Shown in pieces: positions 31,661 to 42,600 of a stretch of 64,000 nt of DNA; position 1 is the first letter of the stretch; each line of letters opens with the position of its first letter. Both the position numbers and the translations under genes were made by a program. The DNA comes from Microglena sp. YARC (lineage: Eukaryota; Chlorophyta; Chlorophyceae; Chlamydomonadales; Chlamydomonadaceae). The stretch spans positions 1 through 64,000 of the forward strand of contig JAJSRW010002070.1 in the NCBI GenBank assembly GCA_022414725.1. The letters are read 5' to 3'. The notes below the pieces were generated by a model. It saw only the letters and a program-made list of their open reading frames with translations. It ran no database searches and had not been told where the DNA came from.

Positions 31661-32470
31661 TTGCTGTGCATTGATTGCCATGCCCAGTACCTTCTCTGGC
31701 AGCTTGACCCCTTTGCATGACCTGGCAGCTTGACCCCTTTGCATGACCCCTTGATGTGCATTGATTGACCCCCCTTGCCGGGCCCCCCCTTGCTGCGCAT
31801 GCATGAAAGACTGTTTTGATAAGTCGGAAAGGCTTTGCTCCATGCCTTGCGCTTTCACCTCTTTTCATGCCTTGCGCTTTCACCTCCTTTCATGCCTTGC
31901 GCAAATTGCCTTTTGCATCCTGCATTGCTTTGCTGCGCATCTGCATTAGCACCGGGTGGCCCTGCATGGTCCCGAGTTGCACCTAATTCTCGCACCCTTT
32001 GCGCAATGCATTTCACTGCTATGGGAATTCACTTCAGCTCTGTTCTCATGATCTGCTGCTTTGCCTTTCGCTTTCTGCATCGCCTTGCTGCGCATCTGCA
32101 TTAGCACCGGGTGGTTGTGACCCCCGAGTTGCTTCTAATTCTCGCACCCTTTGCGCAATGCATTTCACTGTCACTGTCCTGCCTAGCACCTTCTCTGGTG
32201 GATGCTGGGCAGATAGCCAGGAGCACTGGCGCTCGGAGCAGTGGATAGGTCTGCCTACCTGCATGGCGGTTACCCGCCTGCACCTGCCAGACCAGACCAG
32301 GACACGCGCCGGGCCAGCACCTGCGCCGGAGTACTGGCGAACAGCTCTGCACCCGCCTGCACCTTCCTGAGGCCTGCCTACCTGCATGATGGTTACCCGC
32401 CTGCACCTGCGTCAGAGTACTGGCGGACGGTACTGCATACCCATATGGCATGCGGTTTAGCTACCGTTCC
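31660..32470. repeat. Short tandem duplications inside the 8.9-kb element
   Basis: Several local duplications: CAGCTTGACCCCTTTGCATG repeats at 31637-31745, CCTTGCGCTTTCACCTC at 31845-31885, and a block of about 100 bases (GCTGCGCATCTGCATTAGCA ... CTCGCACCCTTTGCGCAATG) at 31930-32010 and again at 32090-32165. Open frames across it on both strands are by-products of these repeats and are not called. Confidence 0.6.
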
Positions 32471-32925
32471 AAGATTTCCATAGCGTCTGGTTTGGTTATG
32501 AATTGCAGTGTAGTGGTAGACTGCAATTGTAGCCCAGACTTAGCTGCCTTGTGCCTGTGTTGACCAAGTTACTGCTTGCCAACAGGTTGCCTTGTTTATT
32601 GGTTAATCTTTGCCGGGAGTGTGATTGGGTGTTTATGTTGTGATTGGTACTTTACATGACACTGACATATGGATCATGTACACCTGCAGTTCTTCTATTT
32701 TACTGTGTTCTTGCCCACCTCGGCCACCTACCTATTTACTAGGTTTGTTTTAGTGGCCCAGTACTGCAATAGGTAAAGCAAAGATGTGTAGTTGAGGCCT
32801 GCTTGACTTGCATAGCATTACTGATGAAATGTCATAGCCCAGAAGAATTTTAGCCCTTTTGCCTGTTCCGTCTAGGCATTCGGTGGATCAAGTTTTCTTT
32901 GACTGGTTTTAGGATTGATTTTTTT
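32470..32925. other. No gene seen
   Basis: This is T- and G-rich non-coding sequence between the duplications and the minisatellite. Nothing is recognised. Confidence 0.5.
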
Positions 32926-34118
32926 ATGATCGGGGACTGTGTGTATTCCGAGTTTGGTTTTCTCAATCATTCGCTCATTGGGTTTGTCAATGCTCCCGAT
33001 TATGATCGGGAGGACTGTGGGTATTCTGAGTTTGGTTTTTCTCAATCATTCGCTCGTTGGGTTTGACAATGCTCCCGATTATGATCGGGAGGACTGTGGG
33101 TATTCTGAGTTTGGTTTTTCTCAATCATTCGTTCGTTGGGTTTGACAATGCTCCCGATTATGATCGGGAGGACTATGGGTATACCGAGTACAAAAAAAAA
33201 AAAAAAAAAAAATGCCGAGTACATGTTTTCTGAATCATTTGCTCGTTGGGTTTGTCAGTGCTCCCGATTATGATCGGGAGGACTATGTGTATTCCGAATT
33301 TGGTTTTCTCAATCATTCGCTCATTGGGTTTGACAATGCTCCCGATTATGATCGGGAGGACTATGGGTATTCTGAGTTTGGTTTTTCTCAATCATTCGTT
33401 CGTTGGGTTTGACAATGCTCCCGATTATGATCGGGAGGACTGTGGGTATTCTGAGTTTGGTTTTTCTCAATCATTCGTTCGTTGGCTTGACAATGCTCCC
33501 GATTATGATCAGGAGGACTATGGGTATGCAGAGTACAAAAAAAAAAAAAAAAAATGCCGGGTACATGTTTTCTGAATCATTTGCTCGTTGGGTTTGTCAT
33601 TGCTCCTGATTATGATCGGGAGGACTGTGTGTATTCCAAATTAGGTTTTCTCGATCATTCGCTCGTTGGGTTTGACAATGCTCCCGATTATGATCAGGAG
33701 GACTGTGTGTATTCCGAATTAGGTTTTCTCAATCATTCGCTCGTTGGGTTTGACAATGCTCCCGATTATGATCGGGAGGACTATGGGTATGCCGAGTACA
33801 TGTTTTCTGAATCATTCGCTTGTTGGGTTTGTCAGTGCTCCCGATTATGATCGGGAGGACTGTGTGTATTCCGAGTTTTGTTTTCTCAATCATTCGCTCG
33901 TTGGGTTTGTCAATGCTCCCGATTATGATCGGGAGGACTATGTGTATTCCGAATTTGGTTTTCTCAATCATTTGCTCGTTGGGTTTGACAATGCTCCCGA
34001 TTATGATCGGGAGGACTATGGGTATTCTGAGTTTGGTTTTTCTCTAAATCTGAATCTGATTTTGAATCTGAATCTGAATCTGAATCATTTGCTTTACCAA
34101 CCTATTTGTTTTCCGCAG

Positions 34119-34413
34119 GGTCTACAATGACAGTACCGTGGAAGTAAAACTCCAATCGGACGGGAAGGATTTGGGATGCGGCGTCATGGACGAATGGACC
34201 AAGGAGCGCCAAGTGCCAATGAACATCGAAGTCGTTGTTGGTGGACCAGACTTCTATGTTACGGCTACGCACGCTCACTGGTTGAGTTTTCGCGGCGAAT
34301 GCAGGCATATGTGCGGAGCATTCTGGTCGACACTCACCCTTGCGGAAGTCAAGACAGCCCAGTTGCTTGAAGTCACTAGCATTCGGAGGCCCATGTCAAG
34401 AGCTGGGCTATAA
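34119..34413 (+). pseudogene. Exon-like coding segment in the left palindrome arm
   Basis: The segment follows a typical 3' splice site (pyrimidine tract CCTATTTGTTTTCCGCAG at 34101-34118). It encodes VYNDSTVEVKLQSDGKDL, CGVMDEWTKERQVPMNIEV, VVGGPDFYVTATHAHWLSF and RGECRHMCGAFWSTLTLAEV before a TAA. No family is recognised. A nearly identical inverted copy lies at 34950-35241. It may be a broken or alternative exon of the transposon gene. Confidence 0.5.
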
Positions 34414-34841
34414 GGAGACAACAATTTGAATACGATGACCTTACAAAGTTGTCGGCGATCTGTCCTCTTCGTTGATTGTAGGAAGCTGACCTCGTCGCGC
34501 CTTTCCTGACTTTTCGCGGAGGCTGTAGGAAATGTAAAGAGTGCAGAAGTTACGCAATATCCTATCGAAATTGAAAGCGGCAAGTGCGGTCAGCACACAA
34601 TGGTTGTTTCGAACGGTGTACATCCCACCGCGTACGTAACATTCGAAATGTGCCTGTCAGATTTGAAAATTTAACCAGAGCCACGGTGCAGCAGTACAGT
34701 CCGTTCCATTGCTCTCTTACCGGCGTCAGGTGAAGGCCCTTTTGGTGTACATCGAGGTGACGTCCTCCTGTCGCTAGGACCAAACTCCTCGAAATCGCTC
34801 CGAGCTTTCTTTCGCATGTCTCAACCCACGCCCTAGTTTCC

Positions 34842-35241
34842 TCAAGCTCTTTGTCGGCGATAAATTCGCCCTCGCCGACCCTGACAGGCTTGCTGCGCAT
34901 TGTCAACCACCAACCCAAGAGCCTGAATGTGAACTGGTGTCCATGATAGGGCTCCTAACATGGGCCTCCGAATGCTAGTGACTTCAAGCAACAGGGCTGT
35001 CTTGACTTCCGCAAGGGTGAGTGTCGACCAGAATGCATCTGCTCCGCACATATGCCTGCATTCGCCGCGAAACCTCAACCAGTGAGCGTGCGTAGCTGTA
35101 ACATAGAAGTCTGGTCCACCAACAACGACTTCGATGTTCATTGGCACTTGGCGCTCCTTGGTCCATTCGTCCATGACGCCGCATCCCAAATCCTTCCCGT
35201 CCGATTGGAGTTTTAATTCCACGGTACTGTCATTGTAGACC
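34842..35241 (-). pseudogene. Inverted copy of the exon-like segment
   Basis: The minus strand repeats the protein of 34119-34413 (KLQSDGKDLGCGVMDEWTKE, PDFYVTATHAHWLRFRGEC), preceded by the same pyrimidine tract and CAG splice-like site (35242-35260). It then runs on differently after about 34950, with VHIQALGLVVDNAQQACQGR, to a stop at 34842. The two copies are almost identical over about 290 bases, so the palindrome is recent or is maintained by gene conversion. Confidence 0.5.
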
Positions 35242-36649
35242 CTGCGGAAGACAAATAGGTTGGTAAAGCAAATGATTCAGATTCAGATTCAGATTCAAAA
35301 TCAGATTCAGATTTAGAGAAAAACCAAACTCAGAATACCCATAGTCCTCCCGATCATAATCGGGAGCATTGTCAAACCCAACGAGCGAATGATTGAGAAA
35401 ACCAAATTCGGAATACACACAGTCCTCCCGATCATAATCAGGAGCACTGACATACCCAACGAGCGAATGATTTAGAAAACATGTGCTCGTTTTTTTTTTT
35501 TTTTTTTTTTACTCGGCATACCGATAGTCCTCCCGATCATAATCGGCAGCATAGTCAAACCCAACGAACGAATGATTGAGAAAAACCAAACTCAGAATAC
35601 CCACAGTCCTCCCGATCATAATCGGGAGCATTGACAAACCTAACGAGCGAATGATTGAGAAAACCAAATTCGGAATACACAGAGTCTTCCCGATCATAAT
35701 CGGGAGCATTGTCAAACCCAACGAGCGAATGATTGAGAAAACCAAATTCGGAATACACAGTCCTCCCGATCATTATCGGAAGCACTGACAAACCTAACCA
35801 GCGAATGATTCTAAAAACATGTACTCGGCATTTTTTTTTTTTTTTTTTTGTACTCGGCATACCCATAGTCCTCCCGATCATAATCGGGAGCATTGTCAAA
35901 CCCAACGAACGAATGATTGAGAAAAACCAAACTCAGAATACCCACAGTCCTCCCGATCATAATCGGGAGCATTGTCAAACCCAACGAGCGAATGATTGAG
36001 AAAACCAAATTCGAAATACACATAGTCCTCCCGATCATAATCGGGAGCATTGTCAAACCCAACGAGCGAATGATTGCGAAAACCAAATTCGGAATACAAA
36101 CAGTCCTCCCGATCATAATCGGGAGCACTGACAAACCTAACGAGCGAATGATTCTGAAAACATGTACTCGGAATTTTTTTTTTTTTTTTTGTACTTGGCA
36201 TACTCATAGTCCTCCCTATCATAATCGGGAGCATTGTCAAACCCAACGAACGAATGATTGAGAAAAAACAAACTCAGAATACCCACAGTCCTCTTGATCA
36301 TAATCGGGAGCATTGTCAAACCCAACGAGCGAATGATTGAGAAAAACCAAACTCAGAATACCCACAGTCCTCCCGATCATAATTGGGAGCATTGACAAAC
36401 CCAACGACCCTATTCGCTTGAAGTCACCTACTACACTGCTAGTTGCCAGGCAGATGCCTGGTCACCAGCTGCTAGAGTGGGTGTCGGACCTAAGCCCGGC
36501 ACCGTTACTGATACAGCTATAGGCTGTATCATAACTTTCCCCCCAATCCCTGGTATTCTGGTACCCAGAATTCCTGGGATTCCACAACCCAAGTCATAAG
36601 GAGTAAGCCAGACAAATATTCCCGTGGAGAAGAAAAGTAGGGGGGAAGC

Positions 36650-39115
36650 AATCCTAAAACCAGTCAAGGCGTAGGTATGACATCCGTGAAAAACTGTCTG
36701 AACAGTATCCGAAGCTCTTCTTGCACGCATCCGCTGATGCAATGGACAACAAGAAGACTAATCATCCTCAGTCACGCCACTTCTCACTTACAAAGAAGAC
36801 CGCAGGAGGTGAACTTCTAAAGACACGCATCATGGGTGAGTACAAATACAGCGCATGTAGGACATGTCCTCCCAATCATAATCGGGAGCATACACAGTAT
36901 TTAAAACTTGAAATGATTACTTAACAAAATAATGCTAATATTCTGACTTCATGTTTCCTTCTATGTTAACTCAGGATTATTCTCCCAGGGAAGAGGCTTC
37001 ATTGGTTATTGGGCTTTGCCATTCTACTCGCAGTCCATCAATCTGACTATATCATGCTTCCAACATTTCTTCAACCGGGTCCTTGAAGAAGAGGGGCAGC
37101 TTCCACTGTATTGCTTCTTGCAAATGGACAACGCGGCAAAGGACAACAAGAACGCTTTCATGTTCGCATACTTGTCCTTGTTGGTTGAGATGAACTGGTT
37201 TGAGGAAGTGTACGTCCATTTCCTCCCTCCCGGACACACACATAGCAATCTTGACCAAAAGTACTCAGTGATCTCGCAAGGGTTAAAGAACATGGAAGTG
37301 TACACCCTGGACCATCTGATGGGCATTGTTGGTAACTTATTCAAGAGAATGGGCCCTTACACAAGGCAAGACGTCGTGACCTCTATAGGGGACTTCTCCG
37401 CTGTCCTCCTAGACAACGTTTACAAGTTGTTCGGTCATGGCACTAGCACCGTCAAAGGAGTTAATCGCCGTTTACACGCATTTTAAGATAACGAAAGGTC
37501 CCAACGGGAGAGTCGGTAAGAATACTTGATATACTGATATTTACAAATTAAATGCTACCGTGCGTGTATGTACTGTCTGCACAAGGCTCCCGATTATGCT
37601 CGGGAGGAATATGGGTGTGCCATGTCCTCATTGATTTACATGTACAGTCTTCAATAGAAATTAAATGATACAAAGGAAGTTGTACCTAGGACCTAGGATG
37701 TATTATCCAAGGGATGCTCCCGAGTATAGTCGGGAGGAATATGGGTGTCCTAAATGATTCACTAATATACAATACATGTTTGCACACCAACAATTGCAGG
37801 GGTCTATTACAAGGAGTATGACGAGTCAGGATCTTGGAGAGGACAGTGGGACAATGACGCTGAACCTATTTACGTCCTCCAAGGCTTCCTACTGGTGGAC
37901 ACCAGAACAGTATTTAAGGAAGCCCCCAAGATCAAGATTGAAGAGCTCGAGAATATCGAGGCAAACTGGGCGGCTGTCTGGAAGACTATTCATAACGAGA
38001 AGCCCGGAGGTGACGTCCTTGCAGGCCATATGGCCGATGGTCCTGTACAAACCGCCAGTGACGACCGTGCAGGACCCGTAGCTGATGTCCGTGTACGACA
38101 CGCAGCGGAGGACCTTCTAGAACCAGCAGCCGATGACCAGCAGCCGATGGATGAACCAGCAGCCGATGGCCCATCCCATGCCCAGTCCTTCAAACATATT
38201 GCCGAGAAGCTTCGTGAAACTTGGGAAGCCAGCAATAAGTGGTGGACTGATTTCTTAAACGTTGAGAAGAGTTATTGGAGCACTCAACCAGATGATGCTG
38301 TGACTGGGGAGTACCCGAAAGACCAACATTTTGTCGACTTCCCATCGGAGTTGTCAGCAACCAGTCGTGTTCTGACACAGTCTGAGAAATCAATGGCCAA
38401 GCGCTTGATAGCAGCATTGGATGACTTGTCCATGGATGTGTCAGACATTTTACCTGCAAGTAACGAGATTGCCAAGACTATGAAGGTCGCACACACTTTG
38501 GAGACTAATATGGAAAGGCCAGAGGAGGAGGATGTGTTGTACTTATATTCTTCACAAGGGACGGATAGAAGAATAGCCTACGAGCCCACTACTGATTTGG
38601 TTGTTGGTCATGTCGCTGTGGTCAAGGTACAAATGGATGACTCTAGCGGATTGAGAGGATGGGACGTGGTGGAGGTCAAATCACTACCAGTGAATGGAGA
38701 AGTGGAATGTGTGTATTTAAAGCCCTTGTACTCTGGGGCTCAGAAGTTGGTGTACACTGAAACACAATACCCAACTTGGCCAGAAGATTGGATGGACCAC
38801 AAGCTTGTGCCTATTACCGTGGGGGTTAGGAGAAAAGCAACATGGACGGGCGATATTCCCATTGACGCATTTCAATTTAGCTGCGAACCCACCAAGGGTA
38901 TGAAGATCCAGAGAAAGTACCACACAAGCATGCTCCTAGCTTGTCAATCCATTGAGAAGGACACCAGGGCAGAGGCTGTGCAATCGGATGGAGACAATGC
39001 AGACATTGCTGAGGAGGAGGAGATGGAGGAGGAGGAAGATGGGGATGGGGACATGGAGGAGGAGAAGGAGGAGGAAGAGGAGGACGAGGAGGGGGGGGAG
39101 GAGGAGGAGTAAGAT
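36650..39115 (+). CDS. Intron-containing DUF7869 protein of the 8.9-kb element (putative transposase)
   Basis: Three exons are visible: about 36650-36835, 36975-37515 and 37800-39112. The introns 36836-36974 (GTGAGT...CTCAG) and 37516-37799 (GTAAGA...TGCAG) are both phase 1, and joining them keeps a sensible protein. Exon 2 contains LQMDNAAKDNKNAFMFAYLS, WFEEVYVHFLPPGHTHSNLD and QKYSVISQGL. This DN...KN...LP-x-GHTH-x-x-x-D pattern marks DUF7869, a probable RNase-H-like integrase or transposase domain of eukaryotic mobile elements. Exon 3 gives a long C-terminal region with Asp/Glu-rich tail. A one-base frame change lies in the T4 run near 37480 before intron 2. Introns carry the same CTCCCGA...TCGGGAG hairpin as the minisatellite. 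Exon 1 may start further upstream. Confidence 0.7.
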
Positions 39116-39458
39116 GTTTGACACATAGCCGTTTTTTACTAAATTAGAAAAATTAAATGAATTATACTTACGATTTTTATTGTAAGATGTAAAAGCTGAA
39201 TTCTGCCTGCCGACTTATAACCGTCCGCTTTCCCTTTATTTCTTACAATTATAATTGTAAGACACGAATTGATGTTAACACCTTTTGTTACAAAATATGG
39301 CATTTCAACGTTGTAACATTCGCAATCTGTACGTTTCTCCGTCTTTCAAGCTCATTTCAAGCATATTCTGTCAAAATTGACTACAATCTTACGATTTTTA
39401 TCGTAAGATTGCATTTGGAAAGCATCAAAAGACCCCCAAAAAGTGATTGTAAGATTGG
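39116..39458. other. Right subterminal region of the 8.9-kb element
   Basis: No gene is seen. It has several TTGTAAGA/TCTTACAA words and the perfect palindrome TCTTACGATTTTTATCGTAAGA-type motif at about 39387-39408, mirroring the left end. These look like transposase-binding sites. Confidence 0.6.
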
Positions 39459-39487
39459 AAATCCGTTCGGAAGCAGGAACGCCCATT

Positions 39488-41375
39488 CTTTACTTAATGT
39501 TAGAGTATCACTTATTTTATGTTCTTTGTCAAGTTTAAAGTTACTTTTGTTTTTTGTAAAATTGAATTCCAATTCATTCTGTACTACTTTCCCGTAGTAA
39601 TCTTCATAAATTGTCATGTTTACAGAAGTTACATTTTCTAATTTATCTATTATTTTAAGCAGTATTCCAGGTTCATTAGGTTCATCAATATTGTCAGGTC
39701 TATAATTTATCAAAGATGATGTTTTTCCTGCACCACTCGAACCATATCCCACTACAAACACGGACTCGTTCTTCTGAAGTAAAGAAGTTATTTCAGTACA
39801 TTTAGCAACAACTGCATCATTGTTAATTTCTGAGTAAAATACATTTGTAAATGGTCCTGTAACATACGTATTGACATCTTTATTTATGTTTGTAAAAAGA
39901 TAAATTGGCTTCTTTTCGGTAACTCTAAATATATTATTTGAATTCATATTTCGACTAATATCACCTCGAATTCTCAAGTATGTCAACAATTTTGGGCTAA
40001 AATAAGTCGCATCCATGAATTTTAAAATAGAATCATCAAAACAACTCAAAAACGTTTGTTTTGATAATTGAGTGAACAAGGTTGTGAATTCTAAACATGC
40101 ACTTTCTATATTGGTTGAAGTACATGAATTTCCACTTGTGCAACTTGTTGAATTATACAAGTCGGTAAGTTTATCTAATATTGTCTGTTTCATATCACGG
40201 GGGTCTACGAAGATATATTTTTTATATACTTGCATACCTTTATTCGTATTAAATATGTTTGTGCGTTTTGTTTCGTCTAAATTCATAATATTTAATAGTA
40301 CAGATTGGTTCATCATCAAGTTATACAATACAAGCATGGTAAATATGCCGTTCAAATCTTCATTATTTTGTTTATCTTCATTATTTTGTTTATCTACATT
40401 ATTTTGTTTATCTTCATTATAGATGGGGGACCAATCGTATTTTTTTACGTACTCATTAATTATTTTATTAACGTCTTCTTTAGTTATTTGTTCATCATGA
40501 ATGAACATAATTTTTTGTTTCCTACAGTTTGATATTATAGTACCATTTCGTTCTCTTTCTATCTTTAATTGTTTAAACGTAGCTACATCAGCTGCATTCT
40601 TCTCCTGCGCCTCCTTCTTCGCCTTATTCATCTCCTGCGCATCCTGCGCCTCCTTCTTCGCCTTCTTCGCCTTCTGCGCCTCCTGCGCCTCCTGCGCCTC
40701 CTTCTTCGCCTTCTGCATCTCCTGCGCCTCCTGCGCCTCCTTCTTCGCCTTCTTCGCCTTCTGCGCCTCCTGCACCTCCTGCGCCTCCTTCTTTGCCTTC
40801 TGCGCCTTCTGCGCCTTCTGCGCCTCCTGCGCCTTTGCATGCGCTTGCGCCTGCAATCGCTCCCGAGCCTGCTCACTCGACCTATTATGCTTCCCGAACA
40901 CTTTATCTATAAGTTCGTTTATTTGCGTGTTAACAATTGACGTATGTGTACTCTTATCTGATATGTAAAAATGCGTCAGTAAATCAATGATGGATTGAAC
41001 AAAGACCAATGCAATCTCGAATTGAATGGGTTCATATCCATTTTTGGTAATCTCAAAATTGGAGTGGTTTTTATTATCTGTCAATGTAATTTCCATTGAA
41101 TTTCCATTAAATTTCCAATTTATTTCTGTATAGAGTCTATTCAAAACATCCACACTTTGTTTTATGCAATCAGATAATGAATAATTTATTTGTTTGTCGA
41201 TTGTAGATGTATGTACCCTTATCTGCTGCTGCTGCTGCTGCTGCTTCTGCAAATACATCCGCGCTGAACGATATGGGGCCGACTCTTTGAATTCTATAAC
41301 ATATTTTTTTGAAGGAAATGAAAGTACCGTAGTACATCTCCTCCCCTCATTCTTCAGCATCAACGTTCCCCGCAT
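39488..41375 (-). pseudogene. Kinesin-like motor protein, N-terminal part (split by transposon)
   Basis: The upstream half begins at ATG 41375. It has a Gln run near residue 45 and a coiled-coil of Ala/Gln/Lys/Glu repeats (EAQKAKKAKKEAQ, 40600-40860). After a Lys/Asn-rich region comes the motor start: FVVGYGSSGAGKTSSLINY (about 39710-39755), which is the kinesin P-loop (G-x-x-x-x-GKT), then EPGILLKIIDKL and VNMTIYEDYYGK, comparable to the EIYNE strand. The gene is cut in the loop before switch I by the transposon, whose other side restores SSRSH. The frame reads into the transposon end and stops at 39381. The block is AT-rich, unlike the gene at 41347. It overlaps that gene by 29 bases. Confidence 0.75.
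40600..40860 (-). repeat. Coding repeat of Glu-Ala-Gln/Lys codons
   Basis: Units of 15-30 bases (AAGGCGAAGAAGGAGGCGCA, GAGGCGCAGGAGGCGCAG on the minus strand) encode a heptad-like AKKAKKEAQEAQ coiled coil within the kinesin-like protein. GC content is far above the rest of that gene. Confidence 0.75.
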
Positions 41376-42495
41376 GATGATTCTCGGCGCCCCCGTGCAC
41401 TAAGATAGCTATAATGATTGGAGGTGGACCAAAGGGTCGCGCAAGCACGTCGTACACGGTGTCTAGCAACCGCATCACCCGGCGATACATGCGCGCGTTA
41501 CGGTCGTTCCATGGCATGCGCCAAGACCCAATAAGTTGCCCCTGCAAAGTGCGCACTATATCGCTTCCGTAAGCTCCTCCCCACCCCATACGAGCGTTCG
41601 AACACAAAGCACCCACGAAGGAGAACATAGCGTACGTCGCATGCAAGCGAAAGTCTACGTTTCGAGTATACAAGTAATCACCCTCAGGAACATCAGGAAC
41701 ATCAGGAACATCAGGAACATCAGGAACATCGGCGGGTCCCTGTGGAATTTGAAATAGCTCACCGATAGTTTGATCGCAGTCATGTATATTTGCATGTGGT
41801 GGAATGACGGCTGTCCAGTCTCCTGCGAATTGGACCTTTTCGTAAAGTTCCATTGCGTACGAGAGCACCATGGACGAGTATATGATTGTGTTTAAAGCGC
41901 GAGAGCACAATATCTCAACCGGCACCTGCGAGACGACGTCTCGATGCCACCCTCTTCTCCAGGTCGCGCCATAGAGAGTCGAGCGAGCAAGCATCCGGAA
42001 CACGTCGTCGTCAATACATACCTCGGCGGTAGAGCCCGACCAGGGGTCATACCAAGACAGACAGCGAATCAAATTATAGTTTGTGCAATCACTACTACTA
42101 TTTGTATTTGTTATTGTTGCTGACATTTTTGCGTTAATCACATGCAGGGCATTCCAGCGAGCAGCGTGAAGGATCGAGCAAACACACCTAACCAAGTTCG
42201 GAACCGTGATGTAGCTCTGGAGAAGGATGGGAAATTCTTCGCCCTCTTGATGCAGGCATTCATGCAACTGCATGAAGCCGGGTAGTTCCCGATCGAGGCA
42301 TTTGCGCAGAAGACGCTTCTTCACAGGAAGGAATGTGTCGCGGCAAGCGCGGGACGTCAACAACAGACTACCGATGTCCCCACTACCGATACCGAAACCA
42401 CCACGACCATGATTTTCGGGGGACTGTAAAGGATTGTGATAAACCAACTGGTGCATCAATATCGGCAAGATGTCGGACTCGAAAGACGGCGGCAT
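41347..42495 (-). CDS. Hypothetical protein, 382 aa, with Val-Pro-Asp repeat
   Basis: An intact frame from an ATG. The N-terminal 60 residues (ILPILMHQLVYHN, LLLTSRACRDTFLPVKKRLL) resemble the layout of F-box-like helices, but this is a weak impression. The middle is rich in Cys, Trp and Ala, and residues 255-270 are four copies of DVP (ADVPDVPDVPDVPDVPEG, a 12-base repeat at 41695-41735). No membrane segment and no named family. It overlaps the start of the kinesin-like gene by 29 bases on the same strand. Base composition is like the other viral genes. Confidence 0.65.
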   Translation of the reverse strand: MPPSFESDILPILMHQLVYHNPLQSPENHGRGGFGIGSGDIGSLLLTSRACRDTFLPVKKRLLRKCLDRELPGFMQLHECLHQEGEEFPILLQSYITVPNLVRCVCSILHAARWNALHVINAKMSATITNTNSSSDCTNYNLIRCLSWYDPWSGSTAEVCIDDDVFRMLARSTLYGATWRRGWHRDVVSQVPVEILCSRALNTIIYSSMVLSYAMELYEKVQFAGDWTAVIPPHANIHDCDQTIGELFQIPQGPADVPDVPDVPDVPDVPEGDYLYTRNVDFRLHATYAMFSFVGALCSNARMGWGGAYGSDIVRTLQGQLIGSWRMPWNDRNARMYRRVMRLLDTVYDVLARPFGPPPIIIAILVHGGAENHHAGNVDAEE

Positions 42496-42600
42496 TTATT
42501 ATGAAGTAGTGAGACTCCGCACTTGTATCTGAGTGTACTCTCACAAGAACATTTAAAAAAAAAAAAAAAACGTTCCGCAGGTATTCATTCATTCCGCGTA

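Larger units (their letters stand above)
32925..36415. repeat. Giant palindrome: minisatellite arms of about 83-bp units around a duplicated exon
   Basis: The unit reads roughly CAATCATTCGCTCGTTGGGT, TTGACAATGCTCCCGATTAT, GATCGGGAGGACTATGGGTA, TTCTGAGTTTGGTTTTTCT. About a dozen units run forward at 32925-34050 and a similar number inverted at 35310-36415. The arms continue through a GAATCTGAATCT microsatellite and an exon-like segment (34119-34413 and, inverted, 34950-35241). The spacer is about 500 bases. Each unit contains the hairpin CTCCCGAT-TATG-ATCGGGAG. Poly-A or poly-T runs of 15-22 bases interrupt some units. Confidence 0.9.
30568..39487 (+). mobile_element. 8.9-kb eukaryotic-type DNA transposon with DUF7869 gene
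   Basis: It is bounded by identical 29-base inverted repeats starting AATGGGCGTTCCTGCTTCCG (30568-30596 and 39459-39487) and by the direct duplication CTTT (30564-30567 and 39488-39491). Subterminal regions carry many copies of ATCTTACAAT/ATTGTAAGAT and the palindrome TCTTACGA...TCGTAAGA (30605-30785, 39165-39460), likely transposase-binding sites. The right half has an intron-containing gene (36650-39115) with a DUF7869 domain. The left half is mostly inverted duplicate and minisatellite. It interrupts a kinesin-like gene. The superfamily is not identified; a 4-base duplication and DUF7869 do not fit the classic IS630, hAT or CACTA groups. Confidence 0.85.

Noticed and set aside
32925..36415. 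Hairpin-bearing repeats as a CRISPR array or bacterial terminators
   Set aside because: There are no unique spacers, the setting is a eukaryotic transposon with introns, and the hairpins lack U-runs in a terminator position.
40569..40940. Leu/Arg/Phe-rich frames opposite the coiled-coil repeat
   Set aside because: They are reverse readings of the GAG/GCG/CAG repeat and would give simple poly-Leu or poly-Arg protein.
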